A DNA stretch of 64,000 bases from Fasciolopsis buskii (Eukaryota; Platyhelminthes; Trematoda; Plagiorchiida; Fasciolidae). Positions 39,500-51,750 of the stretch are shown in pieces. The notes under the pieces are model-generated. The model saw only the letters and a list, made by a program, of their open reading frames with translations. It was not told the origin of the DNA and searched no databases. Both the position numbers and the translations under genes were made by a program. The DNA is taken from positions 186,001-250,000 of the forward strand of contig LUCM01009862.1 in assembly GCA_008360955.1 (NCBI GenBank), written 5' to 3'. Numbering within the stretch: the stretch's first letter is position 1; every line of letters begins with the position of its first letter.

Positions 39500-42400
39500 A
39501 CTTACTCTAATACAGCAAGCAGAACGTTGCACATCCATTGTTTACTATGACTCTCAAATATGAACCAACTAATCAAAAGTGCCCGGCCGTTCATGAGCTT
39601 GAAAGTGTCACTAGGTAATCGATTGACTAGTTTTTACTTTTTCACCAGAAACAAGATTATATTTCTTGGCCTGATGTCGTGTGACGGAATGGTCTTAGTC
39701 TAAAACCTACGGTAACCAAAAAGTTCTTCATTCAATTAAATTCAGCTGAAAGATCATTTGTAATAGAATATTCCTTTTGAAATACGCGATATTACTTCGC
39801 TCAGTTTTTGAGTATCTACCAACTAGCGTTGGAATCAAGCAAAAGCCGACATTGACGATTATTTGCTGAAAACGAATTATCATTTACATTATTATTTCTA
39901 AATAATAACAGACCTCTTGAATGTCCATTCACTAATTCCCCCTTTCAAATATCGGACTGATGCACTTCAGATTCCATCTAACTAACAGATCAACAACAAA
40001 ATAGAAACTCCCAAAACTGATTGATAAGACCTGAATTTTTCTTTTTGAAGCTTGGACCGAAAATCCCTCCACAGTTTGAAACCGTGGAAGCACTAGACCA
40101 AACCCACTACAAAATTTCAATGTCAGATGACATGATAGTAATCGTAACTAGAACACATTTGAGTGAAGCATGCAGTCCAAAAATCAGGCCCTTTCTTATC
40201 CCGAGAGTGACCAAAATATGATGATTATTGCAAAATGATGCGTGTCTGCTGCATCTTATCTACATGAGGATTGAAACGGAAAAATCAAAACTGATAAAAA
40301 CGTCATAAATTCTCTATTTGACCTGAGCACAATTCCCGCATTTTCTGTTAGCCACAAAATGTTGAAATTTCGGTCTGTTACCGGATAAGGAATGTGTTTA
40401 CCTAAGAACATATATGTCACCAAAATAAGTATAAAATGGATTTACCTATTTTAAATCCCATGCTGTTATCAGCTGTAACATTCGAAATGTTAACAGTTAA
40501 AAGACTGCTAAAATATTCTGCTTCACGTCATACTCAGCTGTGTAGCTTGTCACTTTTCCTAGTGGCGTTATACTTTGTTCTGTTCATGGATGATGCCAGG
40601 CTAACGACGATAAATAACCAGTTAGCAGTTTTCTGCTTCTGGTAACAAACCATGTTTGACTTCCGCCAAATTCCAGTGGGGTTAAGCAAGCTCACGTACA
40701 ACACATGCTAGCTAAATATACTTAATATGCAACCAGCCCAACAGAGTTTTTCAGGGAGTGCCTGGTCGGGTCAGCCAACTTACTATTGTGAACGCCTTAG
40801 TAGCACCAAAAATATCAAACACTGTTTTACAAAACAGTCAACAATACTACAAGACAGGGCGAACCGTGACATTGCACAATCGGAATTTCTGGGGAATACT
40901 TCTGCATTTTGGACACTTGAGATTAATGCACTTCAATGAAGGCATTATTTACTTCGAGATTTCTATAAATATACCCCTTATAAAGCCATCTCTTCCACCA
41001 ATACAAATTTACAGGTAGGTGTACTTCCAAACGTTTCCTCGTTTTACTTTGTTCAGTTCGGATGCTGATTCAGGCCCCAACTAGTCTCGAGAGAGAGCTC
41101 TGAAACTTCGCTGATCCAGATTTTCAACACGATGACGGATACTTTTCTTAGCTGACTATGTCTAAAATATTCTAATGGGAATTTAATTGCCATTCCATTT
41201 GTTGCTCACCAATGAAATTTACTACTTAACCAGCAACAAAGCTACACAAGGATGAGTGCTGACTCTTACTGAAGTGAATGTCTCACTCACCAAACACTTT
41301 GTGGATCTAAGCCTCTTTTATATGCTTTAATAAGAAGACTCCGTGTTGCTTCGCATTACATCATACCCCGTGTGTGGACCATAGTAGTAATGCAATGGGC
41401 GAATACTCAAATTCTGATGCAGAATGCACTCCATCCACCCGATCTATCATCCAATTGTCCTCACTACAGCAAACTCATGGATCAAAGTTAATCCACAGGA
41501 AGCGAAAACTGGATTAACACTGATCTCTTTGCACTAAGAAAACAAATTCATTCTAAGCTACTAGGTAATGGTGAGAAAAACAGTGTTCTTTCTAACTCGT
41601 TTGGGGAAGGACAGTGAAGAAACTGACTATGCACCATGTTGGAATTGTCAGCTCGCATGTAAACGGTAAGATGTGTTGTCAGTTTTCGTATCCCAGAATT
41701 TGACTTCAAAAATTGAGATCAATGCTGAAACATCTTGCATGCATATTGTCAGCAATAACAGTTAATGTTTGTCAAGTGAAAAGAAGTAAAATCTAATCGA
41801 TAGGGAAAACCTTAATCTTTATACGCCAAAATAAATAAATAATATTCTCCAGTGTTCACTATCACAAATAAGGAAACTATTTTTCTTATAAACAGTTTTC
41901 ACTAAGCCAGATGTTTAGATTGCAAACATTCTTGCATCAACTGAAACGAATTTCCTTGTGTTATCGTTAAACTTCATGCTTCGGAGTAGAAGCGAAGTCA
42001 GCGCGGGAACTAACGGTGGCCATCACAAAGAGAAGTCATTGTGATGCTATGTCTTGTGATTAGTGATGACTGATTTCTAGAAATTATGCATTCATCCTGA
42101 AAAGCACCTCTTTTCCTCAGCAATCCATCACAAAATGTCGAAGAATCAACGGACAGCAAACGACTAATTCGCTTTTAGAGTTGTCTTTTCGATATTTTTC
42201 TTCTCCATTCAATTAATTGATTGGACACAGATTCTTGGACCGAATGAGAGACAAAGACAACACGACGGTTTTGTTTGATGCAACCAGCCCTTTCAGTTCA
42301 ACTTGGCTGAGTCTTCGATGGAGAAAATCCTCATAAATGTTACTTTCTATGTTTATGCAACAAACTTTCGCAAGAAGCGAAACTGATTAGTACGGCTGAG

Positions 42401-43030
42401 CTTGTGAAATCATTTAGTGCAAAATATTTTTTGATTAATTAGCACTCTTCTGCAAACCTTATGTTCTATCTTCCTCACTTTTGAATTCAGCAATTTAATT
42501 GAACAGTTTCTAGGAACCTTAAATAGACTAATCAAATCAGTGGGATTATATGTGCTCGATAAACAACTTTAGATCAAGAGCAAAGTCACGTGCGTAAAAT
42601 GAGAATAAAGAATTGCATGCCCATAAGTTGACAAGGTCTGCCCCTGGAAAGAGAGGATTATGTCTGTCAGACGCTGGAAAAGCTTAGACAGAATAGAATC
42701 TGCAGCCTTGTTAAGGCTGAAAATGAATATTAAGGGAAGGTCTTAGAGATGTGTCAAGCTTAATGAAATTAAACTAAATGTTTAGTCCAGTTCAAATTAT
42801 CAAAAAGGGGTTAGTTGTTTTTTAAATGGTCCATCATGCGGCGTCAAAGTCTTATACACGGCTAAAACTTTTGACATTGATAGCAATTATTAGCAATTTG
42901 TTTCTCCATAACCCAGTCAGAGCGCGATATATGTATCCATATTCACTGCACAAATCTTAAGACAGATAATGATATCGGAGAAGGACGAAAACGGTGGGTG
43001 ACAAAGAAAAAAAGAAATACAAAATGCAGA
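39500..43030. other. AT-rich stretch without a supported gene
   Basis: Short overlapping frames only (up to about 86 codons at 40758-41018). A near-perfect palindrome lies at 40821-40838. Stops are dense after 41.0 kb and nothing else is visible. Confidence 0.55.
40821..40838. other. Palindrome, 8-bp arms
   Basis: ACTGTTTT, then AC, then AAAACAGT. It can form a hairpin, and no partner feature was found. Confidence 0.9.
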
Positions 43031-43039
43031 GTTCATCAC

Positions 43040-43745
43040 ACGTGCTGTTTCTTCCTTTCCCCAATTCCATGTGATTGGCTATCTATCGAGATCCACAATT
43101 CTTCTGTGGGTTTGGTACCCCCAGGTTCACCAAACAAAGGTAGAGGGTTGAGAGAGGAGACCCTACCCTGAACACCTAACCAAAAGGTCTGACCCGCACG
43201 GCATCGTGACGACCTGAGGGTCAAGAAACCAACTGAGAACCATGGCTGACTGCTCAGTTTATTCACCTTTCGGGTAGAGCTAAACATCTTGAATACCCCT
43301 GCAGTACAAATGCTGGTGAGCGAATAACCACATGCTTCGTATGCCACCAGTCGTTGGTTTGGAATCAGCGTTTAGCCATTTCCATTAAAATGACTAACAA
43401 AGACCACTCAGCTCGGTAGAGGGCGCCGGACATTGGCCTTCGTTTTTGCACCTAAGTGGAAATCCCCGCTAAGAGAAAATCACCTGCAAGACTTCCACGG
43501 CAGAGACCATTCGAGACAGACGGCCATGTCAGGATACTTCGAGAGAAAACCAGAATAAACAGCCAAATCGGAGCCTGAGACACCCACCCCCGACCATGCT
43601 TAGATATTTGAAGTTATCAGAACCCAAAATTGGGCAGAATGATCGTGCGGTTACATTCTCACTTTGTATTGTAATTGACCTATAGTTACAGTGCCACAAA
43701 TCAGTGGCTGTGAAAAAGAGTGTCAAGACATTCTCAGGCATCTGA
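43040..43745 (-). repeat. GC-richer island, candidate old retroelement or repeat copy
   Basis: Across about 700 bp the 60-base lines count roughly 45-55% G+C, while neighbouring lines fall near 30%. The change is sharp, as expected for inserted sequence. On the minus strand, frames of 70 codons (43529-43741) and 103 codons (43036-43347) are open but not in the same frame, and neither shows a known domain. Pro/Gly/Trp-containing peptides (for example NPLPLFGEPGGTKP) look like translated repeat sequence. I read this as a decayed interspersed element. A GC-rich exon or regulatory island is the alternative. Confidence 0.35.
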
Positions 43746-46250
43746 TAGAGTCGACGGCTGAGCGCACAGCTATACCTTCCTTGACCGGAATCCCGAGTGC
43801 CTGTTGCTGAACAACTGTTGACAAACAGAAGGGAAGTTGACCCCTTTTTTCTGGCTTATACTGCGTTATTTGAGCTTCGAAGTGCTGGCGCTAAAAACAG
43901 CAGTGAACTGGTTGAGCGGCCTAATTCTATAAATAAAAAAGCTATTGGATCAAGTAGCTTAACTGACTCTTACCTCTGTCCGGTTTTTCTAGTTGTACAT
44001 GGTTTTCATTCTGTTTCCTCTCTTCATTTGTTAATCTGTTTCCCCATTGGCATAAGACTGCATACAAATAGTAAAACGAGACGACAGTAATTTGTTAGAT
44101 TTGTCTATTTGCTTTTCTAATGAATTTTTAGCGAAAGACAATGTTAGACCTTCGTCAACTGGAGAAAAATAAGTACTAAGTGACATCCTGAACACTCGAC
44201 AAGTTTTGGTGGCATGAATGATTTTAACACTGAGCTGAGCTTTCTGTCAGTGGTTGGGATTCAGTTTTTAAGTCTGATTATTATCGGCCTCTCACATAAG
44301 AAGAAGGGATGTTACTCTCAAATGTGCATTTTACGTGGATAGAAGTGTAAACTATTAGATTCCGAAATTTGGGTTGTCCAAATGACCAATTTCATCATCT
44401 GAGTGAAGTAAAAATGTCACTTAATATGATATAGGATATGTTCCCAAATCGGAAACAGATGTTTAAGTGAATAATATCGAACCTAGTAAGTCGATAACTC
44501 ATGAGCGCACGCAATGCATAAATAATTATGGCCAATTGAAAGCCAGAAAACTGGCCTCAAACACAATGTGTACTTACCAGGTTATAATAGTACACGATAT
44601 AACATATAATGAACATACATATACATTGACTGTCAATAGATGATTGTCCCTGTGGACCGATTAAAGTTCGCGCTATCCACGAAAGGGTTTGTCTGAAAGC
44701 GGAATCTTTCCATTAATAAAACGAGAAGTTGCACGGAAAACGGTTTTTCGTCCATGCTACTAAAGGATGAAAATGTCCCAGCTTCGTAGCAGTTATTGTG
44801 GGACAAATGCCTGTTCATCTATAGCTGTAAGCTGTAGAAACTGAAGTACATTACCGGTTGTGAAGAAAATACCACGTCGGTGCGACGGTTGGAAGGGACG
44901 ATCATCCATCAACTGGATAACACTGAGCTGTGCTCAACATAGGGACAAAAAAACAGAACTCGAACCTTCACTCGAAACTTTGCTTTAGCATTTGCTTTTC
45001 GGGTTGGTTGGGCGTAACACATAGAAAGGTAGCAGAAATTAAGGCTGTATGTGACAATGGATTTTGTATATTGTGCTAGCCAGTGAGATGCATCTGCTAT
45101 CCGGACGGCTTGATGTACACGGTAATCTTAACCGTTCATTACATTCACCAGACAACAAAAGTTGGAGCGTTCCCTTGTGATGTTATCAGTGTTTTGAAAA
45201 AGTTCTTCGGCACAAATGAACTTTGTTCAATTTTCTTGATATTTTTACCGAAAGGGTCATAATTTATTGTCACAATGACCCAGGACAATGATAATCTAGA
45301 ACATAAAACCACACAGAAGTTTGAACTGACCTGCATGTGGCCACAAAACGAGCGAATGAATGCGATTCACAAATATCTCAATTAGCATGAATTCATTGAC
45401 ATGATGTGTTTTGTGATCAACTGAATTCGATTTCAGTTCACCGGAAAGAAAATTGGTATTCTTAATACTAATGTAAGGGTTAGTTCTGTCTCATTCCGTA
45501 CGGTAAGGTATGGGTCACGGGGAACAACCGCATTTTAAGAATACAAGGGGTACTAATGCAGTCCGATTAACAATGAAGCAAATATACAAACAAAATACTC
45601 CACAAGATGCATTTTTAAGAAAATGTTGTGTTCCCCTTACCATTTTCGTTTGAAACTGTCAACTCAGCTAACAAACTAATCGTACATGCGTTTGAGCCAT
45701 ATTTTCGAATTAACTTTTCCGTGAAAAGATTTGCCTAGAAATGACATCGTAATTGCATTTGTTGTTTTTGTTTTGGCCATTAACTTCTGGGGAAACCACA
45801 CATATTCGATCATCAAAACGGAACAGGAATAGTAATTCATAAAATGCAGGTATAGAAAAACCTGAAGTAGCTATGTTCAATGCTTGAGCCAATAACCAAT
45901 GATCGGTTTGTAATTTTTTCTGATTCGTCTGGCAAAGACGGACATTTTGTTTTATGCCGGGTGACGTGAAAATCAAATAAATGGGTCCACGCTTTCCCAT
46001 ACTTAATTTTGAATTTATGCTGTCGGAAGCCTTTGGTCACACGGTCTTCACAAATCCACATTTCAGTTAGTTCACCTGTTTCCTAGAATTTGAGAAAATC
46101 TCGATTATAAACCGATTCGACTTATTTGAAAAACCATGACCAATAATGGTTGATGTTCATCTATTTGAAGATTGCGAAGTTCATTACGAGCACCTGAAAT
46201 GTAGACCAAAACAGCAGATATTTCTTAATAATGAAACGGTTATTTACCAG
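43746..46250. other. Stretch without a supported gene
   Basis: Open frames are under 100 codons. An isolated B-box-like sequence is present on the minus strand at 44956-44966 (GGTTCGAGTTC). No A box is visible upstream of it. Otherwise nothing. Confidence 0.5.
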
Positions 46251-46261
46251 CCTACTTACTT

Positions 46262-46996
46262 TCACCCGGTGTCAAATGCATCTGACTTCCAAAAATATAT
46301 TATTGCAAGCTTCCAGCAACAGTAGAATGCTTTCATTGATTCCGTGAGCCGATAAATCCGTGTTTTGCCATCCGCGGCCAGCTGTGGATGGAAGTTTGTG
46401 CAAGACCCTCTAAATATCATCCAACCTTTGAGAACAGCATCCGAGTAATCGCCAACCAAACAAAAGGCCTGAGGTTGCTTTCCAGCTAGGAACAGATGAA
46501 ATGACGAACAGCCAGTCTGCTTTAATAGTTGCACTTCAACAAAGCGAAGTGGATGACTATGTTTAAACAACTGCTGAGAAATTTCTGATGATCAGGGAGT
46601 AATTGCAGTCCGCAGGCTCATATTTGCTTGACCCGATTTTTTATGAACCCGGTATCCTGAGTGATGCACAAGACTTCCTTTTGGTGAAACATTATCATAG
46701 CATAACAAGTCGAAGAGTGACGAATTCATGTAGAGTATGCTTGTGCTTCGGTTTTGTTCTTCTAGGCTTTGCCTAGGCAACCTGAATGAGTTTCGTGCTA
46801 CATAAAGAGCACTGCATCTAAAGCGACAAAATCCCCAAGGTGTCTTCATGTCTAAACTGTCTGCAAAAGATACCTGTGCACGCCTTGGAACGGTGCTAGC
46901 CAGTGACTGAGGACGCCACCCGCGATTGCTTTTTCTATCCGCACCACCGATTATCACTCTGCAATCCCACCACATTCTTCCTCCTGCTCCATATAT
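46262..46996 (-). pseudogene. Unrecognised minus-strand reading frame broken by one stop
   Basis: Reading the minus strand from about 46996 down to 46262, one frame stays open for roughly 245 codons except for a single TGA at 46594-46592. The upstream part (ATG at 46975) begins MWWDCRVIIGGADRK and ends NMSLRTAITP. After the stop the frame continues SSEISQQLFKHSHPLRFVEVQL and ends DAFDTG. Much of the segment has 42-58% G+C against lower surroundings. No signal peptide, membrane span or known motif is evident, and cysteine and tryptophan are frequent. I do not recognise a family. Possible readings are a decayed mobile-element ORF, a processed pseudogene, two exons, or chance helped by high G+C. 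It is the best coding candidate outside the LINE. Confidence 0.3.
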
Positions 46997-49235
46997 CGAC
47001 TAATCGATTGGTCGACCAACCGAGCGACTAAATATGTACTAATTGTTTCCCAGAACCTGCTCTTGTATCGTATAAATATGCCTGTAACGAAATAAGAGTA
47101 AATCCTCAGAAACAACTGTTCACCTACACTGACTGTTTTGAAGTTAGCACTTCATCGAGAAACTGGACTTTTATATCTCTGGACAGGGGAAACAGGTTTC
47201 GTAAATGAACAACCACCGAACTTGTGTACAAAATCAGCTAACACCCTAATTTGTAGGGATCCCTTTGGGATTGGTAGAACCAAGGTTATGGTAGATACCG
47301 TGATGAATGGGCACATAACGGACTGCAAGCTATGAGATACTATCAAACAAGAATGGAAACAAAAAAATTTTCGTTGCCACCATTTTGCTTGTAAACTTTG
47401 ATGCGCAGAGTTCAACAGGAAGTTTACCAATAGGTATAAAAATAAACAAAAGATGATCAACGGTACACCTGGACAGCATTTCGGAACGTGGACACAAAAA
47501 CGGGAACATGATCACAAAAGTTGAAACTAAATTTTGCTTATTGAATAGAATTTTGTTTGAATCTCATAACACTTGGTCAATACGTTTTACTTTATTTCCA
47601 TACAGAGAAATTGATGCTTTGTTGCCGATTTTCATCAGCAAGAAATTCGGCAGAGCATAAACTGATTGCAATGCGCGTCACTTCTCTTAAGGTCTTAACG
47701 AAATCCAGTTAAAATGCCCTTACCGATAGCCGCTTTAGTTATTCTGTATTCATTTTTCTTGTGTTTGATTTATTTCGAACGCAATTCTGATAAAAACATT
47801 CCTCATTTATTGAGTGATAAACTTCTGCCAAATAAAAAGTACAAATTACTCAACAACTTAAACCGCAAATGCTTGCAGTGTCAACTGGCATATGTATCCA
47901 AAAGTGCAAGGTAGAGCCACGAACATTGAAGCAGGGCTCTTTCGTGACTTTTAGTATCTACACAGAAATCAGGCTTGATAGAGAACAGCTAACTGACGTT
48001 AAATAAAAATAATATGGAATAAGCTTCAATGCTGAAGGGCCAGATGAGTGGGACTGGTACGAAGACTGATCACTGAGTAAAAGTTAACTGCTATCTGCAA
48101 ACATTTTGCCGATTCGACACTTTTTATGATCAAAGATGCTAGGGCGTCCTCGGTAATTCATCTGAAAATGCTTGTTCGATACGGAAACATTACTCGGGAA
48201 CAACAGAATTAAATGGACTCAAGAAGTTAGTGATAATTTGCGCAATCTCCGGACTGGAAAAGACAAGCTGATCTGCATTTTGTCTACGATCTCTTTTGTT
48301 GCGCAATAAATGTCTTAAGGTTTTAAAGCATTGTTTATTACCGGATGTCCAATATATCTAATTCTCTGCGATTCCTCACTCAACTGATGGCTTTATTTTT
48401 ATTAATTTCAAAGAACGTGGGCTTTTCAGGAGATCAAAATTCAACCTGTTTTTCACAGTAAACCAAACCTAAGGATTTGGAATGAACCGGATTAAGTGGA
48501 CCGTCATAGGCATGATTTCCTTACGGAGTGTCGAACTGCTCTTATGGCAACCAAAGGCAGGTTTACCACTGACAAGTATATTGTGTTCGTTTGTTCTATT
48601 GACTTATCATTGGTTCTCTTCAACTTCTAGCATCAGAAATTTTATTTTGCCAGTGCAAGTCACTTAAGGCCTTATTATAAATTACTAGGAAGAGGAGGTG
48701 TCCCAAAACATTACCATTCATATAACGCAATTTCGAAGCCACCTCCACCTCACGCTTTAGAACATTTTGCTCAACAGAGCCGTGCACAGCTACTGATTAT
48801 GATCTCGCGCTTCAGTAACGATGAATTTTTGAGAAATACAGCTCAAGACTTTCTGTTTGCCTCAAAATTGTTCCGATACCTATTTTCTATTAGCTATTCA
48901 CCACCTTCTTGTCACTTCAACGGGAACGTCCACTCGGCCTTTTCTGTTGGTTTTCCATAAACTCAGAGGGTTAATCTTTCGGCGAACGTTCAACACTACT
49001 TGGTGGCTTAAATGTCATTGCATTGGAGTGACTCTGGTTTTCTTCTTAAATTTATAAAGAAGTTTAAGGTATCTTCTTTTTAGTTTGAATAGAATAAAAT
49101 GCTCTTTTCTGAGTTATCATTGTTGCTCAAACCTCACTGACGTTTGTACCGAAGATCATCGGTTTTTCTTAATCTAATCTAGGATTTCTCAAGGGAAGGG
49201 ACAGTAACCCATGTAATATGCAGGCAATTCCTAAG
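46997..49235. other. AT-rich stretch without a supported gene
   Basis: It starts with a 12-nt perfect palindrome (TTGGTCGACCAA, 47008-47019). A minus-strand frame of 102 codons (47152-47460) and a plus-strand frame of 65 codons overlap each other, and neither is recognised. Nothing else. Confidence 0.55.
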
Positions 49236-49239
49236 GGTG

Positions 49240-49320
49240 TCCAACGGCTGCCCTCAGGCGGTCATTGCCATGGCATGTTAACTTGATGGTTTCGAGTTCG
49301 ATTCTGCCATTGCCGTCCAA
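49240..49320 (+). repeat. Candidate tRNA-derived SINE head
   Basis: A B-box-like AGTTCGATTCT lies at 49295-49305 and an A-box-like TGCCCTCAGGCGG at 49249-49261. The spacing is about right for an internal Pol III promoter. The patch is GC-richer than its flanks. The arms of a tRNA cloverleaf cannot be drawn, so this would be a diverged SINE and not a tRNA gene. Body and tail are not resolved. Confidence 0.35.
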
Positions 49321-51650
49321 TTTACCAAACCTCTTGCTTTCGGTTGGTCGCAACGCTCTTTCTGGCAACCAGGTTTACTTATACCTTGTTTATGAAGGAA
49401 GCAGTGGGTAAGGGGCAAATATATCTTGACTTTGCAACAACCTTCTGGTTTCTGCCAATTCTAACAGAAAGTTTACGAGCAAAACAGAGGTACTGGCAGC
49501 CAACTTATGCAGACAATGTAGGAGTTACGGTGGTCATCCTAACAAGTAACCCATGGATAATCATTTGTTCTTGGCTGTCTTTCCATTCTTTCCGGCGCCG
49601 AGTCTGCCAGTTTAGCGAAAATATTCACTCCGATTTGTGTTCCATTACATGATGCACTTTGAATTACAACAAGCTGCTTGGGTAGCATGTTGATTTTCAA
49701 GAAGACAACTTATAAATTCTCGATAGCTTTTAAACCCTAACTACCCGGTGGGAGCTGAATGAACTGGAGTTAGAAGCTTCAATATTTTAGGAGTCCTAAA
49801 GAAAATAACAATTAATTCAATTCTCTTGAGGTAGTTTATTAACTAAGGTGAAAGAAGGTGTGCATCAGTGTTCCGGAGTATATGAACTTGTTGAATGCGC
49901 CTGTCGATGTCTTTGTCAACATCGAAGCAATTTTCCTGCTATCCATGGCACTTTTGATGAGTGGCGATGTTTTATTCCGACAATAATATGGATTCTTGAT
50001 GATTCCATTTGAGAAACTGTCTCCACAAATGGTATTCCCCTGATTTTTTTCCCAGCATATCGCATTTGATGCACACGCCATTAGAAAAATGAAATCCCAA
50101 AGGAGCATACAGCAAGACCGAAATTCTCGATGAATGTCCGTTGTGTCACTCGATGTCGCCCATTCCATGCTGCTTTAATTTGTGTAGTGTTGGCTCCATT
50201 TCCGACTTCTTCGTCTTTGTCCACAGATGGGAATAAGAAAAACCAGGCAAATTTTTACTCTAGGTGCATACAAACAGTTGTCGAACTGCTTTTATAATAA
50301 TATCTGTCAACCCAGCATTATGTCCGATGGTGATGAGCTTCCCATCTTCGCCAGGCAATTTGATGAGGTCTTCGTGAGGATAAAGTATGGAAGAGCAAAA
50401 TGTCAGATTTGCTTGGATTTTTCTTCATTACCACGACAGCAATAGTCGTGATTTACGAACAGCAACCAAATTGCCTACATTTCAAGGCCCAGTTTCACAC
50501 AATTTGGAGCAATTTTTTCACTAATCTTATTTATCACTTCAAGTAGGTGGCAGACAATATTGAACGTTAGATCCTCCTTTAGTGATAATTTTCGTTGTCC
50601 TTGGGAAATAGACCCATCAAAGACAGCATTTTGGCAAACAGAAGGAATTCTGCAGAACTGTGATCTATGATGAATCATGATAACTTTACGGCTTTCTCAT
50701 CTTCCGTCTTGTCTTTATCTCTCGTGCTCTGAATACTTCACCACTAAAGTCAAGATGTCCAAATGATGACAACGCGGCCCATGAATTGATCTGATCTCAT
50801 AAAAGAAAATAAGGATTTCATTCAAAGCGTCTCATGTTGTTAATAAACAACCCAATTTTGTTAGAAACGGTTAATTACTTACTAGAGAAATTTTGGAATT
50901 TATCGCAATTGTTGACTAATGCATATTTATGCATATCGGTTAATTTATTCATTCAGTCGAGATTTCCATTTCTCGCCAAACATCCATCTTCAGTGAATCA
51001 AAATTAGAGAAATAGAGACAGGTTAGTGTTAAACACATCGAAAATTGCGATTGTGAAACTGTTTTATATATCCTGTGCTGGACGTAGCTGCTGGTCTGTT
51101 AAAATTTCTTCTCTGGTCTTCTAATCGCATTCTATTTCCTTATAAAATTGATAGCCTTGACGAAACCACATTTCTCCTGACATCTTAGATTATTTTTTAT
51201 CGCCTTGATCACTCCATGTACAAAGTTAAACTTCATCGTTCTCCTCCAACACGAATATAAACATTCGTAAAATACGGATTTTGCAGCAAGCGTCCAGTGA
51301 CGGTGACTGTATGAACGACCACAGGATCACTCTGGAGATATAAAGCGATATGGTTAAAAACACGTGTTCAATCCACGCACCGAAGTTAGTGCTCTGATAT
51401 TAAACAGTCCTGAACTAAAACTAACAAACCGTTTTTTAGCCGACAAATCCTTTCTGAAATTTGCACGCTTGTTTTTTTCGTTTGGAAATGGCTATCATTG
51501 AAATGATGTTTCACACACTTGGCCAATTTCCACTACCTATTTTAAGTCGACTGCCGTGCAGGAGCACGACCGGTGTTTTTAAAAACTTTTAACATTTTCT
51601 TCAAGTCGGGATGTAAAGAGTAGAAAGTTCTTTATAGATCTTTCTGCAAA
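49321..51650. other. Stretch without a supported gene
   Basis: Open frames reach 109 codons (minus, 49839-50168) and 102 codons (plus, 49344-49652) without recognised motifs. A short plus-strand frame near 50400 has a hydrophobic N-terminus (MSDLLGFFFITTTAIVVIY) but ends after about 48 codons with no support. Confidence 0.5.
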
Positions 51651-51654
51651 TTGT

Positions 51655-51750
51655 CAGCCCAATGACCGGTACATTCGACCCAAAATCATTCGCCCCGGGA
51701 TTTGCACCTAGCTTTAGGCGCAATAGTCTTACCCTGCTGATTACTGCTAA
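51655..51750 (-). repeat. Candidate tRNA-derived SINE head (minus strand)
   Basis: Read on the minus strand, an A-box-like segment (TAATCAGCAGGGTAAG, within 51728-51744) is followed by a middle part resembling a tRNA anticodon region (CTATTGCGCCTAAAGC). A B box follows, GGTGCAAATCC (51708-51698), next to CCGGGG. The order and spacing fit an internal Pol III promoter. The TSL stem is partly degenerate and no acceptor stem pairs, so this is a SINE or tRNA pseudogene. It is the most convincing tRNA-like head of those in the window. Confidence 0.5.

Noticed and set aside
44956..44966. GGTTCGAGTTC (minus strand) as a tRNA or SINE B box
   Set aside because: No A box or tRNA-like arms upstream. A lone B box match is weak evidence.
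47008..47019. Palindrome TTGGTCGACCAA as an operator or integration site
   Set aside because: Twelve-base palindromes are expected by chance in a window this size and nothing nearby gives it a role.
50400..50545. Small plus-strand membrane-protein ORF (MSDLLGFFF...)
   Set aside because: About 48 codons only, with no homologue that I know and no supporting context. Hydrophobic runs are common in AT-rich DNA.
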